A DNA stretch of 64,000 bases from Sipunculus nudus (lineage: Eukaryota > Annelida > Sipuncula > Golfingiida > Sipunculidae), in contig CM049314.1 of assembly GCA_026874595.1 (NCBI GenBank), positions 51,323,812 to 51,387,811 of the forward strand, written 5' to 3'. The notes under the pieces are model-generated. The model did no database searches. It was not told the DNA's origin and saw only the letters and a list, made by a program, of their open reading frames with translations. Below are positions 9,371-22,319 of this stretch, one piece after another (the first letter of the stretch is position 1; each line of letters starts with the position of its first letter). The position numbers and the translations under genes were made by a program.

Positions 9371-11729
9371 TTTTTAGCTCAGCTGACTGAAAGTCATCTG
9401 AGCTATAGCGATCACTCTTTGGCCATAAAGTCTTTCCATCTTTCTGTCTGTCCATAGATCCTTTAACTAAGGCACAAATTGTAACCGCTGGACCTGGAAT
9501 CTTCTTATTTGACATGCAGGGAGGTCCATGAAATATCTCCTTTGAAACCTGAAATTAGGTCTCTGTTACCAATATCCTCTGAACTATGGGGCTCAGAAGT
9601 ACCCCATAGAATAATTAAAAATTTTGATACAAAAGCTTCAGTATCTGAACAATTAATGCATTGATAACCATGATTCTGTGCATGAATATTCTTCATGAAC
9701 TATTGCTGCAGACTAGTGACCCTACCTGGATTATTGTTGAATTTTATGCATTTTTGGCTCAGCTGACTATAAGTCATCTGAGCTATAGTCGTGGTCCTTT
9801 GTCCGTCCGTCCTTTGGCGCCACCCGGCCTCTTTCAAATTTTTATGCATTTTTAGCTCTTCTAACTATAAGTCATCTGAGCTATAGTAGTTCCTTTGTCT
9901 GTCGTCCGTACGGCCGTTAACAGGGCACGATTTGAAACCGTTGGACCTACAAATCCAAAATTTTGCATACCATTAGATGTCCCCAAAATCTCCTACCCTA
10001 CTGAAAATTGTGTCATTAGGACTTTGTTCCATCGAGATATTAAGGAAACACCTCCGTTTTCCATAAAAAGGCCGTTGTTACACTTCAAGGCTGCCTAACA
10101 TCAAATCCACTGATCTGTTTTTGATCATATTTAGTATTCATATTCTTCCATACATTTTCTATGAACATACAAAAAATTAGGTCAGGATTGGGTATTATTT
10201 TGAAGTTATGGGCCCAAATATAATGCAATTTTTTAAAATTCAGGAAATATATTTACTCACCTAACATTAGAATTGCTGAAGCTGGAGACTTTTTTTTCAG
10301 GAATATAACTCTATTTAATCAAGATTCAATTGTTTACCCAAAATTAGATCTGAATTTTGCAAATTTTTCAAGTTATTGGAGTAATTAAAAAATCAATACC
10401 TTAAATTTTGTCCAACTTTGGCAATGGCACGTTTTTTTCCTGTAAGCACTGATGATTTAATTTTTTTACAGCATATATTCATAAGGATTTAATCTTTTAA
10501 AAACTGAAATTTCAAAGGAATTGATTGAAAAGCGTAACTTTTATTCAAGTTTTCATACATAATGTCAAGTGTTGTTTACATCTAGCCCACCTAGTAGTAC
10601 AGCCTTCACTTGCATTATGTAACCCACCCCAGGCAACTTGCCTTGGCTCAGCTTGGCCACTACTAGCAGGCTTCCCCTCTGCCCTGAACTCCCCCCCCCC
10701 CCCCCCCCCCCCCGGATGGTGCATTAACTACATGAATGTTATAATTTTCTGTATAAGATTCATTCTTATTCTAGGCTATGCTACATTTTAGATTTTGTAT
10801 TGTACCACCAGGGTTATAATGATTAAAGAGCACATTGAATTGTATCCACAAAGTGGTGTATTACTATGAAAGTGTGGATGTTCATCAGATAATAAATTCC
10901 TTACTTCAGCAGAGTAAAAACTTCACCAGAAGTGAAATTGACTATTAATTCCAGTAATAAATTATAGCTGAGATTGTAATTAGCATAATGATATTGTTTG
11001 TCCCTTATTCAACCAACAGTGTGTATACTTTATTTGAAAAGATGTTTTTATTTTATCAAATTTACTGAATCTTTTATTTTATTTCAGTGAATAAAATTAA
11101 GCATGTACTGAAAACTCCAATGTGCAAAACTTTTTAATAGTGATTTAAGGAATAATCTTGTAGATGCCATGTTGTGGCATTATTTTCTTTAAATTCAGTT
11201 TAAACTTTTGTAATTCAAAAATAAAAAAATATATGTGTATGCATAATATGACCCAATATGAGCTACACTCTGGATATATAATGATTGCAACTTAGAATTC
11301 TAATATTTTAACTTATATTTTCAGTTTTTTTTTCATTACAAATTTATAAAACTTGTAAATAAAAAAAATGAATTAGATAAAAACTATTAATGGAAAAAGT
11401 GGATATGCAAAAAAAAAAGTGCATTATTCCCTTTAAAGTGAAATAAAGGTATTAGTCCATTCTGTCCACTTGCCTGTCCATCTGTAAATTTTTCATATGC
11501 ATCACAGTATCTCAAAACTTTTACTGTTTTTCTTCATGACAGTCTTGTTAGAGTATTAGTTTGCAATCATATATTTAGAACTTTACTATAACCAAGTAGG
11601 AGGGCCCCTTTCCTCTTAGCTTCTCATATGCTTATATAAATGAAAAACATTACTATAGAATATTTTGCATATTTTGCATTTGCAAAACTTTCAAATCTAA
11701 GCTGAGCGCTGTGACCCATGGGTCCCTAG
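9371..11729 (+). mobile_element. family B HINE-like element, complete, uninterrupted copy
   Basis: The 5' end is TTTTT followed by a hairpin whose stem is AGCTCA (9376-9381) and TGAGCT (9399-9404). The 3' end has AGCTGAGC at 11700-11707, the inverse of GCTCAGCT at 9377-9384, then the perfect palindrome GACCCATGGGTC (11713-11724) and CTAG (11726-11729). Internal 5'-end repeats occur near 9758 and 9853. It includes a C20-plus homopolymer near 10690. A second copy lies at 28804-32910. No transposase, Rep or helicase reading frame is present, so it is non-autonomous. Confidence 0.7.
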
Positions 11730-12000
11730 TTTTCACTTTTTTTAGACCTTCAAAGATGCAGTCATCTGTTAACAGGGCTAAAAATGTTATCATTGGACCT
11801 AGAATCTTCTAACTTGACATCCAGGGAGGTCCATGAAAAATCTCCTTGGAAACATAAAATTAGGACTCTCTTATACGGATCTCCTCAGAGCTCTGGTTCA
11901 GTTGAATGGGGATACCACCTACAAAATTTGGCATTCAGATGATAAAATTCCTTTTGTGATGTCTTCCTAGTTAGCTGAGAGTCATGACCCATTGGTCACC
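11730..12000 (+). mobile_element. family B fragment
   Basis: Starts directly after the preceding element with the family B internal line GTCATCTGTTAACAGGGC and ends with AGCTGAGAGTCATGACCCAT, a decayed 3' hairpin. It matches 32911-33225 and parts of 28850-29500. Confidence 0.55.
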
Positions 12001-12359
12001 TGTTTTATGTATGATCTACAATTGATTTTTTTAACATACCATGAATAAAACCTTCTTTAAGACCCATAAAAGTGCAAGTAGCATTACCTGCTTTGCAAGA
12101 CTAAGGAACGCTTCCAAAATTATCAACTTAAGATTATACAGCAGGGTTTCCACATTCTGAAAAAGTCATGCATTTATTTAATTTTAAAAATCAATATTTA
12201 AAAGTCATTTTTGGGGGAAATTTAAAAGTGCCATATTTCCTTAATCAGATGCCCTGTTGTTTATTTTTTATAGACCCTGCTTTGACCTGGTGTCTAAATA
12301 AAGCAGGCTTCTATTTAAGGCTAGCATTTATTAAAAGTACATTATCAGACTTGGCAGAC

Positions 12360-14135
12360 ATAAGCACAAACAAGATGACCAGAGGTCACACGCTTGCCGG
12401 AAGTTGAAATGACAGACAGAGGGACAGACAGAGCAAACTGTCAGTTTTCGATCAACTGAGTGACTTTCAGAGCGATTGCTGAAAAGTTGAGCCGGTTGAA
12501 CGACATATATTACACAAAAGAACATGAAGAAGATATAGCTGACAACAACCGACAAACAGATAGACATACTGACAAAGTGAAACAAGATTGAGGCCAGATG
12601 ACTTAACTAAATTATGAAGAAGACACATAGAAAGAATATAAGCTAAAGTTTATGTAATTAAGGTTAATAGTTTTTGAGATATGGCTAAAACATGATATGT
12701 TGTAGTGGTTCAAGTGCAGCGCCCTCTAGGGGCAAAATCCAGAAAATGTAAATCTGTTTCGAGATATCAGAATTAGACATGAGATGTACCAGTTTCAAAA
12801 GGATTCCTTCAAAACTGTGGCTGGTAGAATGCTATATGTGAGACACAAAAACCAGCAAGTAGGCCAATTTTAGTACAATTGACAAACAGACAGACACACT
12901 GACAAAGTAACACAAGATTGAGACCTGATGACTAACCCAGATTATGGAGAAGACCGAGAAGAAGAAAATAAGCTATAGTTTCTGTAACTGAGGTTAATAT
13001 TTTGGAGATATGGCCAAAAAATGATAAGTTTGGGAGGTTCGAGTGCAGCGCCCCCTAGCAGCCATATCCGGAAAATGAAAAACATGTTTCGAGATATTAG
13101 TGTAAGATATAACATGTACCAAATTCAAAAGGATTCCTTCCAAACTGTGGCCTGTAGAATGCTATATGTGAGACACAAAAACCAGGAAGCAGGCAAAATT
13201 GAGTACAACTGACAAATAGACAGACATACTGACAAAGTGACACAAGATTGAGACCAGATGACTTTCCCAGGTTATGGAGAAGTCCAAGAGGAAGAAAATA
13301 AGCCATAGTGTCTGTAATTGAGAATTATAGTTATGGAGATATGTCCAAAAAAATGATATGTTGGGGAGGGTCATGTGCAACGCCCCCTAGCGGCCATATC
13401 CGGAAAATGAAAAATATGTTTCTAGATATTCCTGTAGGACATAAGGTGCATCGGTTTCAAAAGGATTCTTTCAATGCTGTGGCCTGTAGAATGCTATAGA
13501 ACCAGCAAGCAGGCGAATTTGAGGACAACTGACAAATAGACAGACATACTGACAAAGTGACAGAAGACTGAGAACAGATGATTACACCAGGCAATGGAGA
13601 AGACCCAGAGAAAGAAACCAAGTTATAGTTTCTGTAACTGAGGTTTATAGTTTTGCAGATATGTCAAAAAATGATATGTCAGGGAGGTTCAAGTGCAGTG
13701 CCCTCTAGGGTCAAAATCCAGAAAATGTAAATCTGTTTCAAGATATCAGAATTAGACATGAGATGTACCAGTTTCAAAAGGATTCCTTCAAAACTGTGGC
13801 CTGTAGAATGCTTTATAGGTGAAAACCAGCAAGCAGGCAATTTGAGGACAACAGACAAACAGACAGACATACTGACAAAGTGAAACAAGATTTAGACCAG
13901 ATGACTTTCCCAGGTCATGGAGAAGACCCAGAGGAAGAAACCAAGCTATAGTTTCTGTAACTGAGGTTTATAGTTTTGGAGATATTTCCAAAAAATGATA
14001 TGTTGTGGAGGTTCAAGTGCAGCGTCCCCTAGCAGCCATATCCGGAAAATGAAAAATACATTTCTAGATATTAATGTCAGACATAAGATATATCAGTTTC
14101 AAAATGATTCCTGCATACTTGTGGACTCTAGTCTA
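12360..14135 (+). repeat. about five tandem units of roughly 325 bp
   Basis: Units share GAGATATGGCCAAAAAATGA, then AAGTGCAGCGCCCCCTAG, AAAAGGATTCCTTC, GGCCTGTAGAATGC and GACAGACATACTGACAAAG. The CCCCTAG-type landmark falls near 12725, 13055, 13385, 13710 and 14030. Units differ by substitutions and small deletions, so the array is old. A partial unit lies at the left, 12360-12660. The preceding 12001-12359 is plain AT-rich intron. ORFs inside are chance. Confidence 0.7.
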
Positions 14136-14676
14136 TTACTAATCAATATCTCGAAATATCTCGTTTGACGAGATATTGTACGAGATATTGCGAGACTTTT
14201 AATATAATAAACTAACACTAATTGAATGCAACCTGATGCAAAAAACTAGACCTATCTAGCTTTAAAACTGACAAAGTTAGAAAAATAAGACCATTTATTT
14301 ACGAAAATCTTGACTTTTCCCCGAAAATACGTAACCATGGTTACGGCAAATTTGAATCAGCTACACACCAAAAGAAAGACATTGGAATGACAAATAAAAC
14401 AAGCTATGGTTTAAGTGGCTACGACTGTTTGTTACAAAGTTATCGAGCAAAAACAGTATTGCATACTTTTTATGACCTTGACCTTGACCTTAGGCCGATG
14501 TTGACCAAAAACAAAGGGGTTCCAGGACTTTAGGTTGTCAATCAACCCTGTAAGTTTCAAGACGATTGCTGCAAATTTGTGGCCTGTAGAGAGCAGAACA
14601 GACAAACATAAAGACAAATAGACATACAGAACTAACGAATAAGCTTGCCGAAATCAAAGATTTCCGGCAAGCAATA
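14136..14676 (+). mobile_element. short hairpin-ended non-coding element
   Basis: The left end has two copies of ATATCTCG (14146-14153, 14156-14163) facing two copies of CGAGATAT (14169-14176, 14181-14188), which fold into a stem. The right end is a strong hairpin with stem GCTTGCCG/CGGCAAGC (14643-14650 with 14665-14672), extended inward by AAATC/GATTT. A CGCTTGCCGG motif related to the right hairpin appears at about 12390. It may be a further HINE-like family associated with the 325-bp units. Borders are approximate. Confidence 0.4.
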
Positions 14677-15190
14677 ACATGGAACAATAAACCCTTCAGT
14701 CACTACTATGGGTCACATTTGAAAACACCTCTGGTAAATGGGTTGTGTTTACGAAATACTTTTAGATGTCATAGGCATAAAGGATACACTTGCATCTTAC
14801 ACAATCATGTATCATAACAAGATTTGCAGCAAGATTTTGCAGTTGTTCACAAAAATATGTCTGCACAGGCTCTTGACACCAGATACCATGGTGTTTCATG
14901 TGGCTCTTCCATTTACCATGCATTTGGTAAAATTAATTGTTTCCATCTGAAGATGGGGTGGCTCTTCTAACAACTGTGCACTACACACAACTGGTAACTG
15001 GTAACATTGGGTCCATCAGAAAAGGGGGGGAGGGACTGTGTTATTTGTTTTCATGACACTTTTCTCCAAACTTTTAACAGGTGCAGCATGACACAGCATA
15101 TTCAAGTGTATTTGACTAGTATATTCTGGTATGCGACATTCACTGCCAGCAATATTCCACTGAATGTATTGGTTGTCAACTGGAAGGAAA
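14677..15190. other. unique intron sequence
   Basis: No exon, repeat or RNA gene recognised. Short ORFs at 14738-15198 have no family features. Confidence 0.5.
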
Positions 15191-15192
15191 TA

Positions 15193-17433
15193 CCGTAAAT
15201 CCTGTTTTTATCGCCACGGCCTTAAAAACAAACTCAAAATCGAAAATCTCGATTTTTTTTTCTGAACCCGGGATGCGGCCATTAATAGATGGTTTATCAG
15301 AAATGAACTGTGAGAAGAACTCTCTCCCGGAAATGGCGCTCCTTTGGGCGATAATAGGAACTAAAGCACACCACAGAGGAAATACTCTTTGTAGTCGCAG
15401 AATTATTGTTTAAAATTGTAAAGTCTAAATGTTCATAAAAAAATAATTATAATTTGCACACAATTGAACAATAACAATTAACATTGAACAATAATAACAC
15501 TTATTACGAGATTAAAATTAATGAGATTATTCATGGTGAGGACTAGTGGTGTCGTCTGTTGGAAAAAATCGGTATTACCGGTCATAACTTTGACGGAGCC
15601 GGATTGCCTTGGAATCTATGTTTTTTATAAAAAGAATTCAGAAAATCAAAATATGTAATTTAGAACACTGTAAAATCTTTATAAAAGTTCAAATTTGCCA
15701 GGTTACTTACTGACATTTTTTATAATGTCTGAAACATGTACCTCAATATTGAATGGCACATCTTCTCGCCCCCATGTCATGTTTATGGGAAACCTTCATC
15801 CTTGAATGCGTATAGCCCGGTCATTTACTTCTGTTTAATCTTTGTTTTTATACAATCACGGATATATTATATGATTGGAAATAATGTTCGAGGGGAAACC
15901 CGCTTGTAGATATAAATGGTAGAACATGTCACCACGGCCGATGGAATTTAGTGAATATACAGATTTTACATGCCGTGCCGTATTCTTGTTTGCTACTGAT
16001 TTTCAAATATATTTTGGATAGATCCATTTAAAGTTACAGTATATTTTAATTCTAAAAGTAATATTTTGAAATCTTAATCTATGATGAAAATTCCATGAAT
16101 TACTCGGAATTACTCGGAAGATTCGAATCATTTTCATACCAGTTACTTTGGTATTATCATTGTCACATCGTACGTTCACATAGCTCCATGTCACAATTTG
16201 CTGGTGCGTTTGAAAATATCGCTGGTCAATTTAACTAAATATCAAAATAACTGAAGTTACCTTGTCGAGATGCGCACTTATAGCAAACATGACGCGTGAA
16301 AACGAGTGATTTGAAAGTGAAATTTAAATGGCCAGTCGAGGTAAGCAAGTTTTTTTTTTTTCTCAAGGAAGTTTCCGTTTGGGGAGCCATCTTGTCAAGG
16401 TAGCGTTTGCGCAAGGCACACTGGGACTGAATAGGTGGCTGTTCTGTTTACCACCCACCGCGTACAACCGTTCAAAATATTTTTAGCAGAACACCAGGGC
16501 GTTTCAGCACATGGCGGCACTCAAACTTTATTTTAAAACGATGGTCAGCCATTGTGCGACTCTTTACGATGTCAGCTTTTTATTCATTTTACTTTCTAAA
16601 CAAATTATCGTTGCCAAATAATGCTGCAAATGAGTTTTAAGTAGGCATTTATTTCAATGTTACTTGACCATGCCCAACGAAGTGGGCCGCTGTGTTACAG
16701 CAGGGGTGTTTTAAACGTATTATTTGGTGACAATTACCAAGATTTTTATAACAAGTTATATATCACACGAAAGGTATACATTTCAAGGTTCTACATTTAA
16801 ATTTTTATATGTATACCACGAGCCGTGATTAAGTTCGTGCAGGTTGAAAATCGGACAGTTTCAGCAGTCTTAGCCATCATGTCGCCCCCTGAAGGCTACT
16901 GCGTGATGGTGCGTAATAGTGGATAGTATTCAGGCTTTTTGCTTCAATAAATGAACATATAAACCTCAATTCAGTGTTCATACTATGGTCTTTGACAATT
17001 GCACGTAAATGCAAAGAAGCGTTTTGATGCATACAAGAATAGTTTTGCATAACCACCATTCAAACGAAACGATCATTCGGGGAATCTTTCTTTTCTGATA
17101 AATGCCTGCCCATCCATGTGCAAAAGTCGCTAGTAACATACAGATATTTTGTCGCTCTCTCGAACGTTAAATATATTTAATATACGTAATCTGGCAACAT
17201 ATTTGACCTCTGTAATTAATACTTTGATTCTAGTCTTCATTAAAGCAGCTATGTCGTGGTTTATTTTGTTAGTGCAGCTGATTTTCTTACCCTCAGGCCA
17301 GAGACGGAGTCGGGGTGCGGCCTTTAAGGGGGGTTTTGGGTATTTGGACCTTAGTGGGAGCTCTTTTAAGAGACCTTGCAAACTCAGGATGCAGCTATAA
17401 ATAGACGTGCGGCCATAAAAACAAGATTTACAG
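15193..17433. mobile_element. 2.24-kb DNA transposon with about 27-bp TIRs and TA target duplication
   Basis: The left end CCGTAAATCCTGTTTTTAT (15193 on) is the inverse of the right end ATAAAAACAAGATTTACAG (ending 17433), with a few mismatches and further pairing into GGCC. TA flanks both ends (15191-15192, 17434-17435), as expected for the Tc1/mariner superfamily, though PIF/Harbinger cannot be excluded. I found no transposase. Near 16330 there is ATGGCCAGTCGAG followed by GTAAGC, which looks like a short first exon with a donor, so this may be a deletion derivative of a coding element. It also contains a CGAAAATCTCG hairpin-like stretch near 15240. Confidence 0.65.
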
Positions 17434-17435
17434 TA

Positions 17436-18040
17436 CTGTTTATAACCATTTAAGGTAACCTCAAAAGCATGGTTTTGGTTTCATTTGGGATACGCTAAAA
17501 AGAGCTTGAAAAATGAAAGTCAGGGATGTGGTTTGGCTTGCTAATGGTGATAGTGCTTGTCTGAGTGGTAGCCGTATCATTGTTGACATTATATTTGTGC
17601 AACATTTGCTAGGATTGGTGATTGGCTTGAATCTTAATGGATGAATCAGGAATACTTGCTTCCTGTTATGGACAAATACTCATGATAAAAGAATGTTTTA
17701 TAGAGGAATTAAACATTGTATTAACACACACAAAAAAAACAGAAATTCATACAACAAGCTCCTCTGGTGAATTTGACATGTAAATTAATGCACACATTAC
17801 AGTGACTGGAAAAGACATCTGGCGGCAAACATGGAAACTACTCTTGTACCCGGCCTCTGAACAAGATTGGCATCAGTTTAAGGCCAGCATTTATTTTTCT
17901 AAGACACTGTTTTGACCAGGCCACTAAATAACTCAAATTATTATTTATATGGAGAAAGGTCATGAACTTCTGACATTCTGGAATTGTGGGAACCCTGTGC
18001 AGTGTGACTATCCTCAATAGAGTACATGCAATGTGCTATT
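17436..18040. other. unique intron sequence
   Basis: About 600 bp with no gene or repeat I can name. Confidence 0.5.
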
Positions 18041-20897
18041 TTTTTAGGGAACCTGAGAGCTTATGCGATGGCTCTGCGTAGTCAGTCCATCGTCCGCCGT
18101 CAGCTGTCCGCCGTCCACCGTCCATGGCTGGCTTTCCGTTGTCCATGGCTGTAAGTCAGAAACCGTCAGAGCTAGCAGCTCCAAATTACATGTAAGAATT
18201 AGTCACATGTGAAACTTGGTGCCCTGGAGCGTATTATTGGGTATCTGCATTAATTTAGATTTTATAGAGAAGAAGCTTAAAAATCTTCTTCTCTGAAACT
18301 GTCCAGCCAAATTGTCCAATATTTCACAGAGATGATCCCTGGAACAATCTCTCTCAAGTTTGTTCGAATGGTTCCAGTTCCGGAGATTTTTGGCCGAGTT
18401 ACAGGAAGTTGAACTTAGTCATCTGTCCAAAAAAGCACACTTAAATTAAAATCTCAGAAACGACTAGAGCTATAATCACCAATTTTTTATACCAATGTTT
18501 GTCACATATGTCATATCTGATTTTGATATATTGGTGGCGCGACCTACATTGATGTGTTTTTTACAAGCGAAAATGTAATTTTAAACTCTTCTAGATGAAA
18601 CTGTTAAGCTGATTGGTTTAAACTTTACAAGAATTATTCTATGGTAGGGTTCTGCAAATTTTATAAGAATAGATTGGGTAAATACAGTTTTTAAAAAAAC
18701 ATTGTAGCCAATTGAAAAAAGCTTTCTGTATTTGAAAACAGATTTGACAACATGCTGACTTTCAGCAGCCAAGTCAAGAGGTCACTAAGTACAAACAGGT
18801 GGGGTCCAGACTTCACCATGGTAACTGACCTGGCGGGGGGGGGGGGGGGCGTGTCTAGACAATGTGTCTAGACGTCTAGACACAGCATCTAGACACAATG
18901 TTTAGATACAGAATTCACAGATTATTGGAACTATATCTTTCAACTGTTTGAAAAAACTTGGTTTGCATTTTAAGCAAATTTTAATTTTTTTTATCATCAG
19001 GTCACATGTGAACTGCTGCGCCCTCATTTTTGGTTGACCTCTGACCTTTCCTCGCTGCTCATATCTCTGGAACCGTTTGATTGATCAGGCTGAAAATTTT
19101 ACACAAATGAAGCCCTTTGATAGCTTTATAACATACACTAAAAATGACAGAGCCAGCTGCAACTATTTTTGCACAGCGTCCATCTGTTCATCTGCCTTGG
19201 GATAAAAACACTCATATCTCTGCATTGGTTGGACTTTTCCACCTGAAATTTTGCATGTGTATACATCCTGGACCGCTTTCTTGATTTTATGACACGAGGT
19301 GCCACCTACATTCACGTTTAAGCTGTAGACATCCAAGCTCATATCTCAGAAACCGTTTGACCAAATGGGCAAAAGTTTTGCATGTTTATAGATCTCACAT
19401 AGCTCTTTATCTTAGCAAAACTGGTGGCGCCACCTGCAACCATTTATGCACAGCGTCCATCTGTTCATCTGCCTTGGGATAAAATCACTCGTAGCTCAGC
19501 AGTGGTTTGACTTATCTGCCTAAAATTTTGCATGTTTATACATCTTCGATAGCTTTCTCGATTTTCTGGCAGGTGACGCCACCTACATTTATGTATATGC
19601 TGCAGACATTTTTGCACAGCTTCCGTCTGTTTGTTTGCCGTGGGATAAAATCACTCATATCTCAGAGGTGGTTTGACATATCTGCCTAAAATTTTGCAGG
19701 TTTATACATCCTTGACAGCTTTCTTGATTTTATGACAGGTGGTGCCACCTACATTCAAATTTACGCTGCAGACATCGAAGCTCATATCTCAGGAACCATT
19801 TGACGGATTGGGCAAAAATTTTGCATGTTTATAGATCTCACATAGCTCTTTATCATACGCAAAACTGGTGGCGCCACCTGCAATCATTTTTTCACAGCCT
19901 CCTTCTGTTTGTTTGCCATGGAATAAAATCACTCATATCTCAGCAGTGGTTTGACTTATCTGCCTAAAATTTTGCATGTTTATACATCTTGGATAGCTTT
20001 CTGGATTTTTTGGAAGGTGGCGCCACCTACATTTATGTGTATGCTGCTAACATTCAGGCCTATATCTCAGGACTGGTTTGACATATCCCCCTGAAATTTT
20101 GCATGTGTATAGATCTCATATATCTCTTAATCATACACAAAATTGGTGGCGCAACTTGCCACAATTTTTCTGCACAGCGTCCATCTGTTCATCTGCCTTG
20201 GGATAAAAACACTCATATCTCTGCATTGGTTGGACTTATCCACCTGAAATTTTGCATGTGTATACATCCTGGACAGCTTTCTTGATTTTATGACAGGTGG
20301 TGCATCCTATATTTATGTATACAAGGCAGACATTCAGGCCTATATATGGGGACTAGTTTGACATATCCCCCTGAAATTTTGCATATTTATAGATCTCACA
20401 TATCTCTCAATCATACACAAAATTGGTGGCGCCACCATTTTTGCACAGGGTCCGTCTGTTTGTGTGCCGTGGGCTGTGGTTTGACTTATCTGCCTAAATT
20501 TTTGCATGTTTATACATCTTGGACAGCTTTTTTATGATTTTTTGGTAGGTGGCGCAACCTACATACACATTTTGGCTGCAGATGTCCAGGCTATTATGCA
20601 ACAAACCTCACTCTATTTCCCCTTGCCACTTAATCCATGCCTCACTTCACCTTTCCCACTCTGATTTTGGTGGATACACGTAGTCGCTTGTTGACTACCC
20701 ATATTCAAGTTTTTGTGTTGTGTACACCAATGCCAGAATTGCAGCAGTGATGTTTGTTTAATTGTTTCTTGTTCAAAGTGTTTAGTACTTGCATTGTTCA
20801 TATACATGTTACTATGTTACTGAAAAGTAATGGTCCAGCATTGAAGCATTATACCTGGTGTAATCTCACTGCACAGGTTCACACATTGTAGGCCTTG
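18041..20897 (+). mobile_element. family A element interrupted by a family C element
   Basis: The family A 5' body is at 18041-18780, with GAGCTTATGCGATGG and a CGTCCGCCGTC-rich stretch. It is followed by a G14 run (about 18836-18849), a block of GTCTAGAC palindromes (18853-18890), the nested family C element (18990-20709), and the family A tail ending in GTAGGCCTTG at 20897. The same order of blocks recurs at 40590-41760. Confidence 0.6.
18990..20709 (+). mobile_element. nested family C HINE-like element, 5' truncated
   Basis: Six or so diverged repeats of 250-300 bp, each with GGTGGCGCCACCT-like palindromes and TTTTGCATGTTTATA lines. The 3' end keeps GGATACA and the hairpin GTAGTC..GACTAC, and ends in CAAG (20706-20709), a mutated CTAG. 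The 5' hairpin is missing. Confidence 0.65.
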
Positions 20898-22164
20898 TTT
20901 ATTATTCTAAACATTTTGATGAAAAGTCTTATATGTCAGCTTGAAAAAAAAGCAACTTAGCCAAGGTCTTTTAGTATGTGTAAACAGATTCTGTATCTAT
21001 AAATAGCTTGGCAGACTGCCAACTGTTTCAGATTTTGCAACATGCGAAAGGTCAGTCTGGGTCTATTTATAGCTTTGGCAGACTGCCAACTGTATCAGAT
21101 TATGCATCAGGTCAAGACACAGTGCAGCCAGATATAGATCAAGAGTTGACTCAGTGCAGCCAGGTACAGGTCAAGAGTTTAATGAGTGCACACTGACATT
21201 GCCAATTGTCAGTTCAGCTCCATTTCCTCAAGGCTGCATGTGATCACCTCATGGGTGCCATGTCCCTCAAGGCTGCATGTGGACACCTCATGAATGCCCC
21301 TAGCCCTGGAAACTGTCAGGGCTCTTAAGTTCAGTTTAGTTTCTCCTTGCTGGGCTCAAGGTATTGGTCTGAAATTTGGCATGTTCATCCATTTTGGAAA
21401 GATTTTACATAAATTGATAGGTGGGGCCACCTACCTTCCTGTTTTTAAGAATAAATTAATGCCATTTTCTCAGGAATGATTTTCAGTATTAGCCTGAAAT
21501 TGTGCATATCCGTAGATCTTCGACTCCTTCATCTTGTACTCAAGACTGGTGGCGCCATTTGCAATCGTTTCCACATGGCATCCATCCATACATGTTCTTG
21601 GGTGAAAATTGCTCATATCTCAGGAGTAGGTCAAGGTATTAGTCTGAAATTTGGCATGTCAATCCATCTTGATGAGTTTTCTAGTAGATAAACAAGTGGC
21701 AGCAGATGCCCTTTTCTCAGAGTTTTAGTTGACCATGTTCAGCCGTGGTGTGACATACCACTCAATCCATCCATCACTTTACCGTGCCACTCTTGACTTC
21801 AGTGGAGACATGTTGCTGCTTGTCAACTATCAGTTTTCTGGTTGTTTTATGCATCTGTGCACATAGCCTAACAGTGGTTTGAAGTATCTGCCCGAAATTT
21901 TTCATGCCCATACATCTTTGATGGCTTTCTCGTACACAAGTCTGGTGGTGCCACTTACAATAATTTTTGTGTTGTGTGCATCCATGACATATTTCAGCAG
22001 TGTTGTTTGTGTAATTGGTGCATGCACTCAGGTTCAAAATGTTCAGTGCTTTAATTGTACATATTCATGTCACACATGTACCTGAAAAGTAACGGTCCAG
22101 CATGGAAGCATTATACCCGATGTATATCCCATTCCACAGGTTCGCTTTAGGCCTGTAGGCCTTG
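20898..22164 (+). mobile_element. family A element, 5' truncated
   Basis: It starts in the middle of family A (ATTATTCTAAACATTTTGAT) and has the core repeats with TTTGGCAGACTGCCAACTG and CAGTGCAGCCAGGTACAGG (21008-21180). It then has the 3' body with GGTGGCGCC motifs and the tail CACAGGTTCGC, a hairpin and TAGGCCTTG ending at 22164. 22165-22319 is short unique sequence. Confidence 0.6.
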
Positions 22165-22319
22165 TTGATTTTTGGAAGATGATGTGCTTTTCCTGTTAAG
22201 CAAATCAATTTTTCATAAGGAGTTTCATGTTGTCTCCTTGACATTAATTTAAAAAAAAACACCCTTTTCTATAGCCAAAGGTTAAACATATTTTGGGCTG
22301 GCACCTGGCAGTCTACTCT

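Noticed and set aside
13021-13060. tRNA-like box B (GGTTCGAGTGC) as a SINE promoter
   Set aside because: No box A at the right distance and no cloverleaf. It belongs to the 325-bp tandem unit.
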